Source: Phycisphaerales bacterium
Lineage (GTDB): Bacteria > Planctomycetota > Phycisphaerae > UBA1845 > UTPLA1
Reading direction: 5' to 3'
Assembly: GCA_020639075.1 (NCBI GenBank)
Contig: JACKHI010000001.1
Span: 5,456,001 to 5,520,000 of the forward strand
DNA length: 64,000 nucleotides
A program made the translations under genes and the position numbers. The notes beneath the pieces are model-generated. The model was not told the origin of the DNA and searched no databases. It was given only the letters and a program-made list of their open reading frames with translations. Shown one piece after another: positions 27,732 through 35,428 of this stretch (position 1 is the first letter of the stretch; each line of letters begins with the position of its first letter).

Positions 27732-28928
27732 TTGTTGTCTTGGTTCTTCTACATCCTCGTTGCCGGTACGCTCGCAATGTGGGCGTCGCGCCTGGTTCTT
27801 CTCGGTGTCATCGATCGGATCGTACCGACGCTTCGGCCGAGGTCCCTGAACCGGGACGAACTGTCCGCGCTGCCTCGGCTGAGTGTTCTCGTGGCCGCCA
27901 AAGATGAAGCGGCAAACATCGAAACGTGTATTCGATCGCTGCTTGCCCAGGACTATCCGAACCTGGAGATCATCTGCGTTGACGATCGAAGCACCGACGC
28001 GACGCCGGAAATCCTGAAACGCCTTGCGGCCGAGGATGCGCGACTGAAATGCACGAGCATCACGGAACTGCCCGAAGGCTGGTTCGGCAAGAACAACGCA
28101 ATGCGTCAGGCCGTGGAAATGTCGACGGGCGACTGGTTGTGTTTCACGGACGCGGATTGCACGATGGAATCGCCGCATTCACTGGCCACAAGTGTCCGCC
28201 ACGCACTGGACGTCGGCGCGGAATTCCTTTCGATCCTGCCGGAACACGAAGTCCAATCAACATGCGAACGGATCGTGCAGCCGGCGTGCAGCGCCGTCAT
28301 GATGCTGTGGTTCAGCCCGATCGCCGTGAACAGGGGCCGCGTTGCATACGCCAACGGCGCGTTCATGTTGCTGCAGCGATCGTGCTACGAAGCGATCGGC
28401 GGACATACGGCCGTGCGTCACAAGATCAACGAGGACATTCATCTCGCCCGGCGGGCGCGATCGTCTGGCAAGCGGCTGGTCGTCACGACCGCTCGCGGAC
28501 TGTATTCCGTTCGAATGTACGATACGTTCGCGAGGCTATGGGCGGGATGGACGCGAATCTTCGCTGGGTCGTTTTCCAAGAAGTGGCACATCGTCCGAGC
28601 GATCATCGTTCTCACGTATTTCACGTTTCTGCCATGGAGCGCCTTCGCCGCATCCGCCGTCGTGGCCGGATGGCGCGACTGGTCATGGACGGGCCTCACG
28701 ACGATTTCCGCCGCGAGTTGCCTGTTTCAGCTTGCCACGATGCTGGCGTTCTATCGGCTCAATCGCGTATCGTCGGTCTATGGTCTCGTTTACCCGATCG
28801 GCGCCGTGATCGCCCTCGGGACGTTGCTGAACGCCGTCAAGTGCGCCGCGGCCGGCGGTTCGTTCACGTGGCGCGGGACGAGATATCGCAACGGTCTCGC
28901 CGATCACTCGACGGGCGCTGCGTCGTGA
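27732..28928 (+). CDS. Membrane-associated glycosyltransferase family 2
   Basis: Transfers a sugar from a nucleotide donor to an acceptor at the inner membrane. 398 residues: an N-terminal helix (FFYILVAGTLAMWA), a GT-A catalytic domain with LVAAKDEAANIETCI, VDDRSTDATPEIL, the DXD-type motif CFTDADC, YANGAFMLLQRSCYEAIGGH and NEDIHLARRARSSG, then three C-terminal helices. This layout resembles the HpnB hopanoid-associated transferases and other processive GT2 enzymes. TTG 27732 keeps the first helix; no strong Shine-Dalgarno sequence is visible. It ends 1 base before the stop of the convergent gene at 28930. Confidence 0.88.
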   Translation: MLSWFFYILVAGTLAMWASRLVLLGVIDRIVPTLRPRSLNRDELSALPRLSVLVAAKDEAANIETCIRSLLAQDYPNLEIICVDDRSTDATPEILKRLAAEDARLKCTSITELPEGWFGKNNAMRQAVEMSTGDWLCFTDADCTMESPHSLATSVRHALDVGAEFLSILPEHEVQSTCERIVQPACSAVMMLWFSPIAVNRGRVAYANGAFMLLQRSCYEAIGGHTAVRHKINEDIHLARRARSSGKRLVVTTARGLYSVRMYDTFARLWAGWTRIFAGSFSKKWHIVRAIIVLTYFTFLPWSAFAASAVVAGWRDWSWTGLTTISAASCLFQLATMLAFYRLNRVSSVYGLVYPIGAVIALGTLLNAVKCAAAGGSFTWRGTRYRNGLADHSTGAAS

Positions 28929-28929
28929 A

Positions 28930-29631
28930 TCACATATCCGGCGATGCGCCGAACTGTTCCAGAAATGAGACGACCTGATTCGTGCTGAAGTCGAACGCCG
29001 TGCGCAGACGCGCGGCGGCTTCGTCCGCGCTCCACTGGACGGGATTTCCCCATCTGGCATCCACTTCAATGAAGAGCTGCTTCGGATCTTCCATCAGGGA
29101 TTCGACGCGCATCGTCGCCTGCCAGTTGGGCTGGCCTTCGCCCTGGACGGCGGGCAGCAGCAGCTTGATGCCGACGCCGAAGACGGGGCGGCCCAGCGGC
29201 TTGAGCTGATCGTCCATGCGCATGCAGTGCTTGCCGAGGAATCGGCGCGAGTCGCCTGTCGCCGCCTGCGCCGACAGGCGGATCAGGCAGCCGGAGCCGC
29301 CGACCATCAGCTGTGGCTTGAAGACGTCTTCGACGACGCCCATTGCCAACTTGAGGTTGTCCTCGAACAGGTCGATCGGACTTGTCGGGAACTGATCCTC
29401 GAAGGCCATCGCGTCGGGTTGAATCGTGAACTTCAGTTCGCTGCGCCGATCGTTTTCCGGTTGCGGCGAGCTGAGGCGCCAGGCGTTCGGCGCGTATTCG
29501 TGGCGTTGCCAGTCGAAGCCTTCGTTCGCCTTCAATTGGAATTGCTGGCGATGCTGCTTGTCGAGCGGGACTTGCGGTGCGAAGCGAATGCCGACGTGGA
29601 TACCGCGCGTCTTGACGGTCTGCGGAAGCAT
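28930..29631 (-). CDS. Hypothetical protein, 233 aa
   Basis: Soluble protein with no signal peptide and no recognised family. The N-terminus has VGIRFAPQVPLDKQHRQQFQ, resembling a repeated-strand domain that measures or compares values (as in some TIGR04255-like proteins), with ELKFTIQPDAMAFEDQFPTSPIDLFEDN in the middle and a C-terminal QQVVSFLEQFGASPD-type helix. Conserved-looking paired strands suggest a duplicated alpha/beta fold. It is tail-to-tail with the GT2 gene and starts 124 bases downstream of the YfgM-like gene on the same strand, so it may share its transcript. Confidence 0.76.
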   Translation of the reverse strand: MLPQTVKTRGIHVGIRFAPQVPLDKQHRQQFQLKANEGFDWQRHEYAPNAWRLSSPQPENDRRSELKFTIQPDAMAFEDQFPTSPIDLFEDNLKLAMGVVEDVFKPQLMVGGSGCLIRLSAQAATGDSRRFLGKHCMRMDDQLKPLGRPVFGVGIKLLLPAVQGEGQPNWQATMRVESLMEDPKQLFIEVDARWGNPVQWSADEAAARLRTAFDFSTNQVVSFLEQFGASPDM

Positions 29632-29755
29632 GCGTGTGATCTCCTGCCGTCCATTGGCGGATGGCGATGCGCGTGATGGCTGCCATCGATGTGGCTGCGT
29701 AAGTCGACGTCGCGGTCGCGTGGCGTCGATTCGGCGCGGGCGATTCTCCGCGGGA

Positions 29756-30616
29756 TCAGCCGTTGTCGGGCGTGGTTTCGGCGGTTTCCGTCGCAGCGTC
29801 CTCGGCGGCGTCGGCAGGTGCGTCCGTCGCCGGTTCCTCGGCGTTGTCGCCGGCGTTCGCGTTCGTGTCCGCGGCGTCGGATGCGGGTGACGTTTCGACC
29901 ATCGGCTTGACGTCGGCGGGCGGCGTGAAGACGCCGGGCGCCGGCGACGTGTTTGTCGCGCCTTCGGGCAACAGCGGCGTGGGGGCCGGCTCGGCGAAAG
30001 TGATCATCGTGGACCATTCACCGATGTGCGCGAGGCGGTACTCGGCTTCTCGCGCGATGGGCGTTTCCTGCAGTGCCTTGTTCGACTTGACCTTCTCGTA
30101 ATACCCCTTCGCCTTGTCGAACTCGCCGCGATCTTCGGCGATCGTGCCGAGGCCCATCAGGGCGCGGCCGAGTGCCGTGATGTCCTTGCCGGGGTTCGCG
30201 ACGACGGCGTTAAAGGCCTCTTCGGCGCTGGCAAGCAATTCCTTGCGGGCCTCCGGATCCGGAGCTTCCGTTTCAGGGCGATCCTTGATCAGCTGGCTGA
30301 GGGCGGTCCGGCTGACTTTGAGCCATGCGCTGCGCGTGATCTCGGGCGTGACGTTGTCTTTGGCGACGGCCTCGAACTTGGAAATCAAATCCGCCGGCGC
30401 GGCGTCATCCGCGTTCGAGACGGCGAGACGCGACCAGGCGTCGGTCTGCGCCGTGGCGCGCTGGTTCACGAACCAGATGCCGATGGCGACGACGACGATG
30501 GCGCCACCGACGATGGCCGTGAGCAACGTCGCATTCTGCTTGACGGATTCCGTGACTTTCTCGAGCTGGGTCGAGAGCTCATTCGTTTGAAGTTCGTGAC
30601 GCCTGTCGCTTCGCAT
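29756..30616 (-). CDS. YfgM-like membrane protein with TPR domain
   Basis: 286 residues. A basic start, MRSDRRHELQTNELSTQLEKV, precedes one transmembrane helix (about 30-48, LLTAIVGGAIVVVAIGIW); the bulk is periplasmic. Residues 55-190 form a TPR-type helical domain (LGTIAEDRGEFDKAKGYYEKVK) as in YfgM/TPR_21 proteins that assist protein folding at the translocon. Residues ~200-286 are an acidic, Ala/Pro/Thr-rich tail with no structure, typical of planctomycete versions. It is followed by the lipoprotein gene upstream on the same strand with a 46-base gap. Confidence 0.82.
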   Translation of the reverse strand: MRSDRRHELQTNELSTQLEKVTESVKQNATLLTAIVGGAIVVVAIGIWFVNQRATAQTDAWSRLAVSNADDAAPADLISKFEAVAKDNVTPEITRSAWLKVSRTALSQLIKDRPETEAPDPEARKELLASAEEAFNAVVANPGKDITALGRALMGLGTIAEDRGEFDKAKGYYEKVKSNKALQETPIAREAEYRLAHIGEWSTMITFAEPAPTPLLPEGATNTSPAPGVFTPPADVKPMVETSPASDAADTNANAGDNAEEPATDAPADAAEDAATETAETTPDNG

Positions 30617-30662
30617 CGGTTCGTCCGGCCTTGTCCGCCGGCCTCGCTGGAGGGTTGGGTTT

Positions 30663-31148
30663 CTAGTCCTTGGCGGCGATGAGCACAGTCACGCATGTCT
30701 TCGGCCCCCAGAAACCGCCTGGCATCTGGTCGACCCGGACTTCGCATTTTTCGCCGGCCTTTTCGTAGTTCAGCACATACACGCCGTTCTGCAGCCGCTC
30801 GTCGACGAATTCCCATTCGAACGTCGGCATTAATTGCTTGTAGAAGTCGTTCACGGCCTGCGGCTTCTCGTCGCCCACATAATAATGCTTGACGGCGCGT
30901 TCGCCCGGTCGGTTTTCGTGCGTACTCTTACGGCGATCCAGTTCAAAATCGGCCGGCACCGGGATGTCCACGACGTACGATCGAGGACGCGCCGGCAGCA
31001 CGGTATTGGTGCCGCTGTTTCGGGGACCGCATCCCGGGATGACGACAAACACCGCCATCGTCATTGTGGTCGCCGTGAGAATTTTCGCGGGTGAAATCTT
31101 CGAACGCGTCAATTGTCTGTCCTCGCGTTGTAACCCGCTAGCGGTCAT
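30663..31148 (-). CDS. Putative lipoprotein, planctomycete type
   Basis: 161 residues with a signal peptide and lipobox VVIPGC near residue 41. The mature domain has the pattern VVDIPVPADFELDRRKS, then HYYVGDEKPQAVNDFYKQLMPTFEWEF and NYEKAGEKCEVRV, a small alpha/beta fold that recurs in planctomycetes; it resembles domains that bind a partner rather than catalyse. It is transcribed in the same direction as the YfgM-like gene and may be in one operon with it. The function is unknown. The first ~20 residues before the hydrophobic stretch may be over-extended; a later start is possible. Confidence 0.78.
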   Translation of the reverse strand: MTASGLQREDRQLTRSKISPAKILTATTMTMAVFVVIPGCGPRNSGTNTVLPARPRSYVVDIPVPADFELDRRKSTHENRPGERAVKHYYVGDEKPQAVNDFYKQLMPTFEWEFVDERLQNGVYVLNYEKAGEKCEVRVDQMPGGFWGPKTCVTVLIAAKD

Positions 31149-31397
31149 ACGCTTACCGTCTCAAGCCCAACAAGGCTAATCCGCTCGGCGGGGGGTGTCA
31201 AACCGGCCGTTTTCGAGCGCGGACCGAGTGCGCGGGCGGCGAAATGCCATCTATCAGCATCGGCGTGGCGGCTGGGTCGTCTTGATCCGGATGGGGGGAT
31301 CGGGGGATTTTGCCGGGCGATGGGAAAATGTCGGATTTTCATGGTTCGGGGCCTCACGGCGGTGTTCGCTTTGGGGGTCAGATATTTTTTTCCTCAT

Positions 31398-31432
31398 GCA
31401 AACCGCCGCAAACTGTCGCAAACTCCCGCAAA
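31398..31432 (+). promoter_or_regulatory. 10-bp-phased GCAAA motif, four copies (family R7)
   Basis: GCAAA occurs at 31398, 31408, 31418 and 31428, exactly one helical turn apart, in the spacer between divergent genes (starts at 31148 and 31640). Related phased arrays are at 34188 and 60661 on the opposite strand. The pattern suggests protein binding on one face of the helix; this is inference. Confidence 0.55.
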
Positions 31433-31639
31433 TTCGTCGGCTCGCGAGGTGACGACGGCACGACCGCCGGCGTTCGTGCCTCTGATGGGTAGGCATGCTC
31501 GTTGTTTCGCGGTCGGCGGGGCCTCGTGGATGGGCGGAGTGGCGGATGTGAGGTGGATGGATTTCGGATTTTGAATTTGAGACTTGAATTGCGGAACATC
31601 GGACCGTTCCGGGATTGTCGACGCGCCCAATCAATCGAA

Positions 31640-32191
31640 ATGACAACCAAGGAGCAGATCATCCGGATTGCAAGGCAACGGCGCGCCACGCCGGCGGAGA
31701 CGCGCTACGTTTTGCACGTCGCGCGGGAAACGGATGATCGTTATCTGCTCGGTGTGTGCCTGGATTGCTTTCGGTCGGTTCTGGAGGATTCCCGGGAGGA
31801 TGAGGCGCTTGAAGTTGTCCGCTTCCTTGGGGAGTTGCTTCGAAATCCGGCTTACCGACGGATCCGACGGGGGATTCTGTTAACGGCCATCTGGATCGGT
31901 CGCGCGAGTATCTTGATTCTTCCCGAGCTTATTGCGGCGTATCGAAAGCCCAGCTCGTTGTGTGTGTTGGCTCCGGCGCGTTCGGCGGTGATTGATGTTG
32001 CGTGGTCTGCACTTGCCGAAGGAGATGCCGCCGAGCGGGCCGTTGCGATCAAAACGTTTGAACAGGTCGGCTCATTGGGTCTGTGGAACCTGCGAAATTT
32101 CCTGCAAAGCGCTCATTGTGACGCCGGTGTGCGTTCTGAAGTTGCATCTGCGATCGAAAGGCTTCAAGAACGTCATTCGGTGGCAGATTGA
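31640..32191 (+). CDS. HEAT-repeat-like protein
   Basis: 183 residues, all alpha, with repeating helical pairs (HVARETDDRYLLGVCLDCFRSVLED, SAVIDVAWSALAEGDAAERAVAIKTFEQVG), the look of HEAT/armadillo repeats. ATG 31640 is chosen; the frame is open to 31502 but that part covers a low-complexity repeat (31561-31592). No good ribosome-binding site is seen. The stop overlaps the ATG of a 27-codon methyltransferase-like remnant (TGATG), which hints at a former operon. The function is not known. Confidence 0.62.
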   Translation: MTTKEQIIRIARQRRATPAETRYVLHVARETDDRYLLGVCLDCFRSVLEDSREDEALEVVRFLGELLRNPAYRRIRRGILLTAIWIGRASILILPELIAAYRKPSSLCVLAPARSAVIDVAWSALAEGDAAERAVAIKTFEQVGSLGLWNLRNFLQSAHCDAGVRSEVASAIERLQERHSVAD

Positions 32192-32274
32192 TGCGGCGGA
32201 TCGATCAACTCGTCTATCAGCGCTACGGGCTGACGGAGGATGAGATCCGGATCGTGGAGGAGGCGACGGCGTGA
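32191..32274 (+). pseudogene. Remnant of a DNA methyltransferase / R-M C-terminal tail
   Basis: A 27-codon frame beginning at the ATG that overlaps the previous stop. It reads IDQLVYQRYGLTEDEIRIVE, the short tail that closes many type I/II adenine-methyltransferase and Eco57I-like proteins (consensus D-LVY-LYGLTEEEI-IVE). The catalytic domain is absent, so it is taken as a broken remnant. An alternative is a small independent protein that reuses the same tail. Confidence 0.5.
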
Positions 32275-32280
32275 TGCTGG

Positions 32281-32316
32281 GGATTTCAAATCTGAGATTT
32301 GAGATTTTGGATTGCG
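32281..32316 (+). repeat. Low-complexity TTTGAGATTT-type repeat (family R6)
   Basis: Alternating GATTTCAAATCTGAGATTTG and GAGATTTTGG units. The same low-complexity family is at 31561-31592, 54100-54253 and 58382-58420. It is noncoding and AT-richer than its surroundings. Confidence 0.65.
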
Positions 32317-32340
32317 CGTTACTGCCGCGACTTGCGTCCT

Positions 32341-32544
32341 ATTTCGCCCGGAGGGCGCACGAACATAGCTGGGGATTTCAATCCCCGGTCTCGCCATGGC
32401 GTAGTGAACATGGCGTCCGGAGGACGCGTGAGCGCGTGACGTCCGCCCTGCCGGGCGGCAATTGTCAATTGAAAATGCCGATCAGGGACTGAAGTCCCTG
32501 GCTAAGACCGGACGCCCTCCGGGCGAATGTCGAAGTCGAGTGCG
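32341..32544 (+). repeat. Composite hairpin repeat R5, left copy of an inverted pair
   Basis: About 200 bases with serial hairpins: CGCCCGGAGGGCG, CCGGGGATTTCAATCCCCGG-type, GCGTCCGGAGGACGC, GCCCTGCCGGGCGGC, AGGGACTGAAGTCCCT and CGCCCTCCGGGCG. The right copy at 33783-33988 is its reverse complement with roughly 80% identity by eye. The pair encloses the Cys-rich gene at 32842. No gene lies between 32275 and 32841. Confidence 0.85.
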
Positions 32545-32583
32545 AAGATCCAGGGGGACGAATTCCCGGATAGTCTCGCCTAT

Positions 32584-32615
32584 GAGGGCAAGCATGGCAC
32601 TCTGTCGGCGTTTTT
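32584..32615 (+). repeat. Dispersed repeat containing GAGGGCAAGCATGGCAC
   Basis: Plus-strand copy of the block at 1297-1328: GAGGGCAAGCATGGCACT followed by CTGTCGGCGTTTTT. Between here and 32841 no other feature is seen. Confidence 0.6.
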
Positions 32616-32841
32616 CAGTGCAACGATTGACGGTTTTTCGCATTCGGCGGCGATGGACACTTGGACATCGATAGGATGCCATTGGCGTCGCCCCCGGACA
32701 CATCTCGGTCGAGATGCGTCATTGCCGGCCTTCGGCGATGAAGGGGCTGGCTCCCGCTGGATCGCCGGAATCGCGGGTAGCGGCTGGGTCGCGACGGGAA
32801 GTCTCCAGTAATGAAGCCGATTCGGAAGGGCCTGAGAATCG

Positions 32842-33765
32842 ATGGATTCACGTTACTCGCACACGTTGGTCATCGCGCTATTGGCCGTGGGCGTCGCTGC
32901 CGGCGCTGAGTGCCAACAGACTGTCGTGCCGCCTTCAGCGGATTGTGGTCGCCTGGCGGGTGTGATCGACGAATCGATGCTCGTGCCTGACGGCGAGGAT
33001 GCGTGCCTCGGCCAATTCGAAGGCGATACTGGCGTGTTTGCCAGCTTTGACGAGGCGCTCGGCGCTCTGGAGATTGAGGTGTTTCAAGACGATCCTCCCT
33101 GCGGCGCAGGGGAAGTGGTTCAACTCGGCACGTGCGGGGAGGGCGAATACTATGCGATCCGGCGCATCGGCCAGTCCGTTGTCACAAGGTACTACGATCC
33201 GATGACGCGCCGACTGGTTGGCGTGTCTGTTGGGAGCGAGAGCGATTCCGCTGCGTGCAGTGATGAGACGTTTGGGATTGCGCGAATCGAGTGCGATGAC
33301 TTCGTCCTGACGCGAGATGTCTGCGATGTACCCGAGTTCTTCTTTAGAAGCGGCTTTCGATTCGGGCCGACATGCGAGGATTTCTCGATCGCCGGAGTCG
33401 CGCTCGTTCGCGACGTGGCGGATCCATGTCTCTGCCGTTTTCCGGGCGATGTAGACATGCTGCCGACGTATGAGGAGAGACTTCAATTGGCCAGGGAAGG
33501 GGCCGCAATCGGGGATACGTGTACTGACATCCCGACGGCCTATCGCGCAGGCGTCTGCAACGCAGGTGAGGTGCGTTTCATCAGCGTGAGCGGCGGTTTC
33601 ACGGGCGCCACCAGCTACTTCTCAGCAGAGACCGGTCGACTGATTGGGACGGCGAGCTTTACCGATGTCTTCGACGGACTTTGCGGAGGCGAGACTTTTC
33701 TGGTCGATCGCATCGACGTCTTTGACTGCCAAGTCACTGAGAATCTCTGTCCGATTTCGGATTGA
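32842..33765 (+). CDS. Cys-rich secreted protein with an internal duplication
   Basis: 307 residues with an N-terminal hydrophobic signal (LVIALLAVGVAAGAEC), where the Cys may be an atypical lipidation site. The mature protein has two related halves of ~110 residues: (1) CGAGEVVQLGTCGEGEYYAIRR ... YYDPMTRRLVGVSVG ... ETFGIARIECDD and (2) CNAGEVRFISVSGG ... YFSAETGRLIGTASF ... ETFLVDRIDVFDC. About 18 cysteines suggest disulfides. GGAAGGG lies 11 bases upstream of the ATG. No family is recognised. The gene is enclosed by inverted R5 repeats, which is unusual for the window. Confidence 0.76.
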   Translation: MDSRYSHTLVIALLAVGVAAGAECQQTVVPPSADCGRLAGVIDESMLVPDGEDACLGQFEGDTGVFASFDEALGALEIEVFQDDPPCGAGEVVQLGTCGEGEYYAIRRIGQSVVTRYYDPMTRRLVGVSVGSESDSAACSDETFGIARIECDDFVLTRDVCDVPEFFFRSGFRFGPTCEDFSIAGVALVRDVADPCLCRFPGDVDMLPTYEERLQLAREGAAIGDTCTDIPTAYRAGVCNAGEVRFISVSGGFTGATSYFSAETGRLIGTASFTDVFDGLCGGETFLVDRIDVFDCQVTENLCPISD

Positions 33766-33782
33766 GGCGTCTTTTTCGAAAC

Positions 33783-33988
33783 TCGCACTCGAATTCGACA
33801 ATCGCCCGGAGGGCGTGCGGTCGTTGCCAGGGACTTCAGTCCCTGGATTGCGTTGTCAATTAACAATTGCCGCCCGGCAGGGCGGACGTGGCGTGGTCGC
33901 GCGTCCTCCGGACGCCCTGTCCATAACGCTGTGACATGACCGGGGATTGAAATCCCCGGCTATGTTCGTGCGCCCTCCGGGCGAAATA
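33783..33988 (-). repeat. Composite hairpin repeat R5, right copy of an inverted pair
   Basis: Reverse-complement counterpart of 32341-32544; the hairpin order is the mirror image. It starts 17 bases after the stop of the Cys-rich gene. Between 33989 and 34414 the only other structure noticed is the phased TTTGC motif at 34188. Confidence 0.85.
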
Positions 33989-34187
33989 CGATGCACGTTG
34001 CGGCAGCGACGATCTTTGATTCCAAGTCAGCCCCTGGCACGCATCCATCTGGGCGCGTCGTTCATACCACTGGGCGGAGGGCACCCGGCGGCGCGCGTCC
34101 GCTGCGCGGAGCGCTGGGCAACGATCAACCACCAGCAGCGCGACTGTGGCGCATGCCGATCGATGCACGCGTTGAGTTCCGCTGCAT

Positions 34188-34211
34188 TTTGCACAATTTG
34201 CGCCAATTTGC
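34188..34211 (-). promoter_or_regulatory. Phased TTTGC motif, three copies (family R7)
   Basis: TTTGC at 34188, 34197 and 34207 (spacing 9 and 10), reading TTTGCACAATTTGCGCCA plus ATTTGC. The array at 60661 has the same spacing and almost the same bases. It lies about 200 bases upstream of the double-thioredoxin gene. Confidence 0.55.
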
Positions 34212-34414
34212 GGGGGGGCGTCCCGGGCGCAAAACGGTGCAACGCAATGCGTACAAAGGAGTTGAGCCGTGCAAACGGTGTTCTGTGACACGAATCCTTT
34301 GCACGCTATGGAGCGAGCCAGACGTATGAACCTGACGTCTCGCAACGACGTAGGTTACCATGCGTCGGAAAGGCGAGAGTCTGACATCGAGTCGATGCGA
34401 ACAGGAGACGAGAC

Positions 34415-35380
34415 GTGAAGCAATCCTTGCGGCGAATTCTTCCGGTGTGCCTGGTGCTGGCAATTGGTGTTATCGCGATGTCGGCGTTTGCCGGCGATGA
34501 GCCGAAGAAGGACGAGAGCGCGAAGCGGTCGGATATTTACGATCGACACGCCGACGGCGAGAAGCAGATTGCCGACGCACTGGTAGAAGCGAAGCGGGAT
34601 CACAAGCGCGTGTTGCTTCAGTTCGGCGCCAACTGGTGCGGCTGGTGTCACAAGCTGCACAACCTGTGCAAAGCAGACAAGGACATCGCCCACGAGCTGT
34701 TGTACGAATATATCGTCGTGGCGATTGATGTCGACAAGGTCGACGGCGAGCCGCACAACGCGAAAGTCGTCCGGAAGTACGACAATCCGACGAAGCATGG
34801 TCTGCCTGTGCTCGTCATCCTGGATGAAGACGGCAAGCACCTCCACACGCAGGACACGGGCAAGCTGGAGGAGGGGGATCATCACGATCCGGCGAAGGTG
34901 CTGGAGGTGCTCAGGAAGTGGAAGGCATCGCCGCCGACGGCGGACGATGAGTTGGCGGCGGGGCTTGCGAAGGCGAAGGCGGAGCACAAGGCCGTGTTCG
35001 TCGATTTCTCGGCGCCGTGGTGCGGTTGGTGCCATCGGTTGGATGCGTACCTGCGTCGGCCGGAAATCGCGAAGGTGTTCGACTCGGCGTTCGTGAGTGT
35101 GAAAGTGGACGTCGATCGATTCAAAGGCGGGAAGGAACTGAACGCCCGGTATGGCGGCGACAAGGCGGGATTGCCGTTCTTCGTGTTTGTGGATTCGGAT
35201 GGAAAGAAGATCGGCGACTCGATCGCGTCGCCCGGCGGGAACGTCGGCTTCCCGGTGAAGGAAGAGGAAGTTGCGCACTTCATCGCGATGGTGCGCAAGG
35301 CGTCGCCGACGCTGACGGATGCGCAGGTGAAGGTGCTGTCGGATGGATTGAAAACGAAGGAGCCGGCGGCGGAAGACTGA
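34415..35380 (+). CDS. Exported protein with two thioredoxin-fold domains
   Basis: 321 residues with a signal peptide (LPVCLVLAIGVIAMSAFAG). Two thioredoxin_7-like domains follow: one around residues 45-170 with active-site NWCGWCHK (Cys75/Cys78), the other around 175-300 with PWCGWCHR (Cys203/Cys206). Each has a following cis-Pro loop (GLPVLVIL, GLPFFVFVD). Such proteins reduce or shuffle disulfides in the periplasm and are often used in cytochrome c or other cofactor assembly. The GTG start has AGGAGA 6 bases upstream. With six multihaem cytochromes nearby, a role in keeping haem-binding cysteines reduced is plausible but not shown. Confidence 0.9.
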   Translation: MKQSLRRILPVCLVLAIGVIAMSAFAGDEPKKDESAKRSDIYDRHADGEKQIADALVEAKRDHKRVLLQFGANWCGWCHKLHNLCKADKDIAHELLYEYIVVAIDVDKVDGEPHNAKVVRKYDNPTKHGLPVLVILDEDGKHLHTQDTGKLEEGDHHDPAKVLEVLRKWKASPPTADDELAAGLAKAKAEHKAVFVDFSAPWCGWCHRLDAYLRRPEIAKVFDSAFVSVKVDVDRFKGGKELNARYGGDKAGLPFFVFVDSDGKKIGDSIASPGGNVGFPVKEEEVAHFIAMVRKASPTLTDAQVKVLSDGLKTKEPAAED

Positions 35381-35428
35381 GTCGTATCGTGTTCGCCGGC
35401 ACCTGGTGTCATACGTTGATGATGGCGC

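Noticed and set aside
31254..31646. 130-codon minus-strand open frame
   Set aside because: Runs through the phased GCAAA array and a low-complexity repeat; composition is not protein-like.
32191..32274. Intact restriction-modification system
   Set aside because: Only the short C-terminal tail is present; no catalytic methyltransferase or nuclease motif is found nearby.
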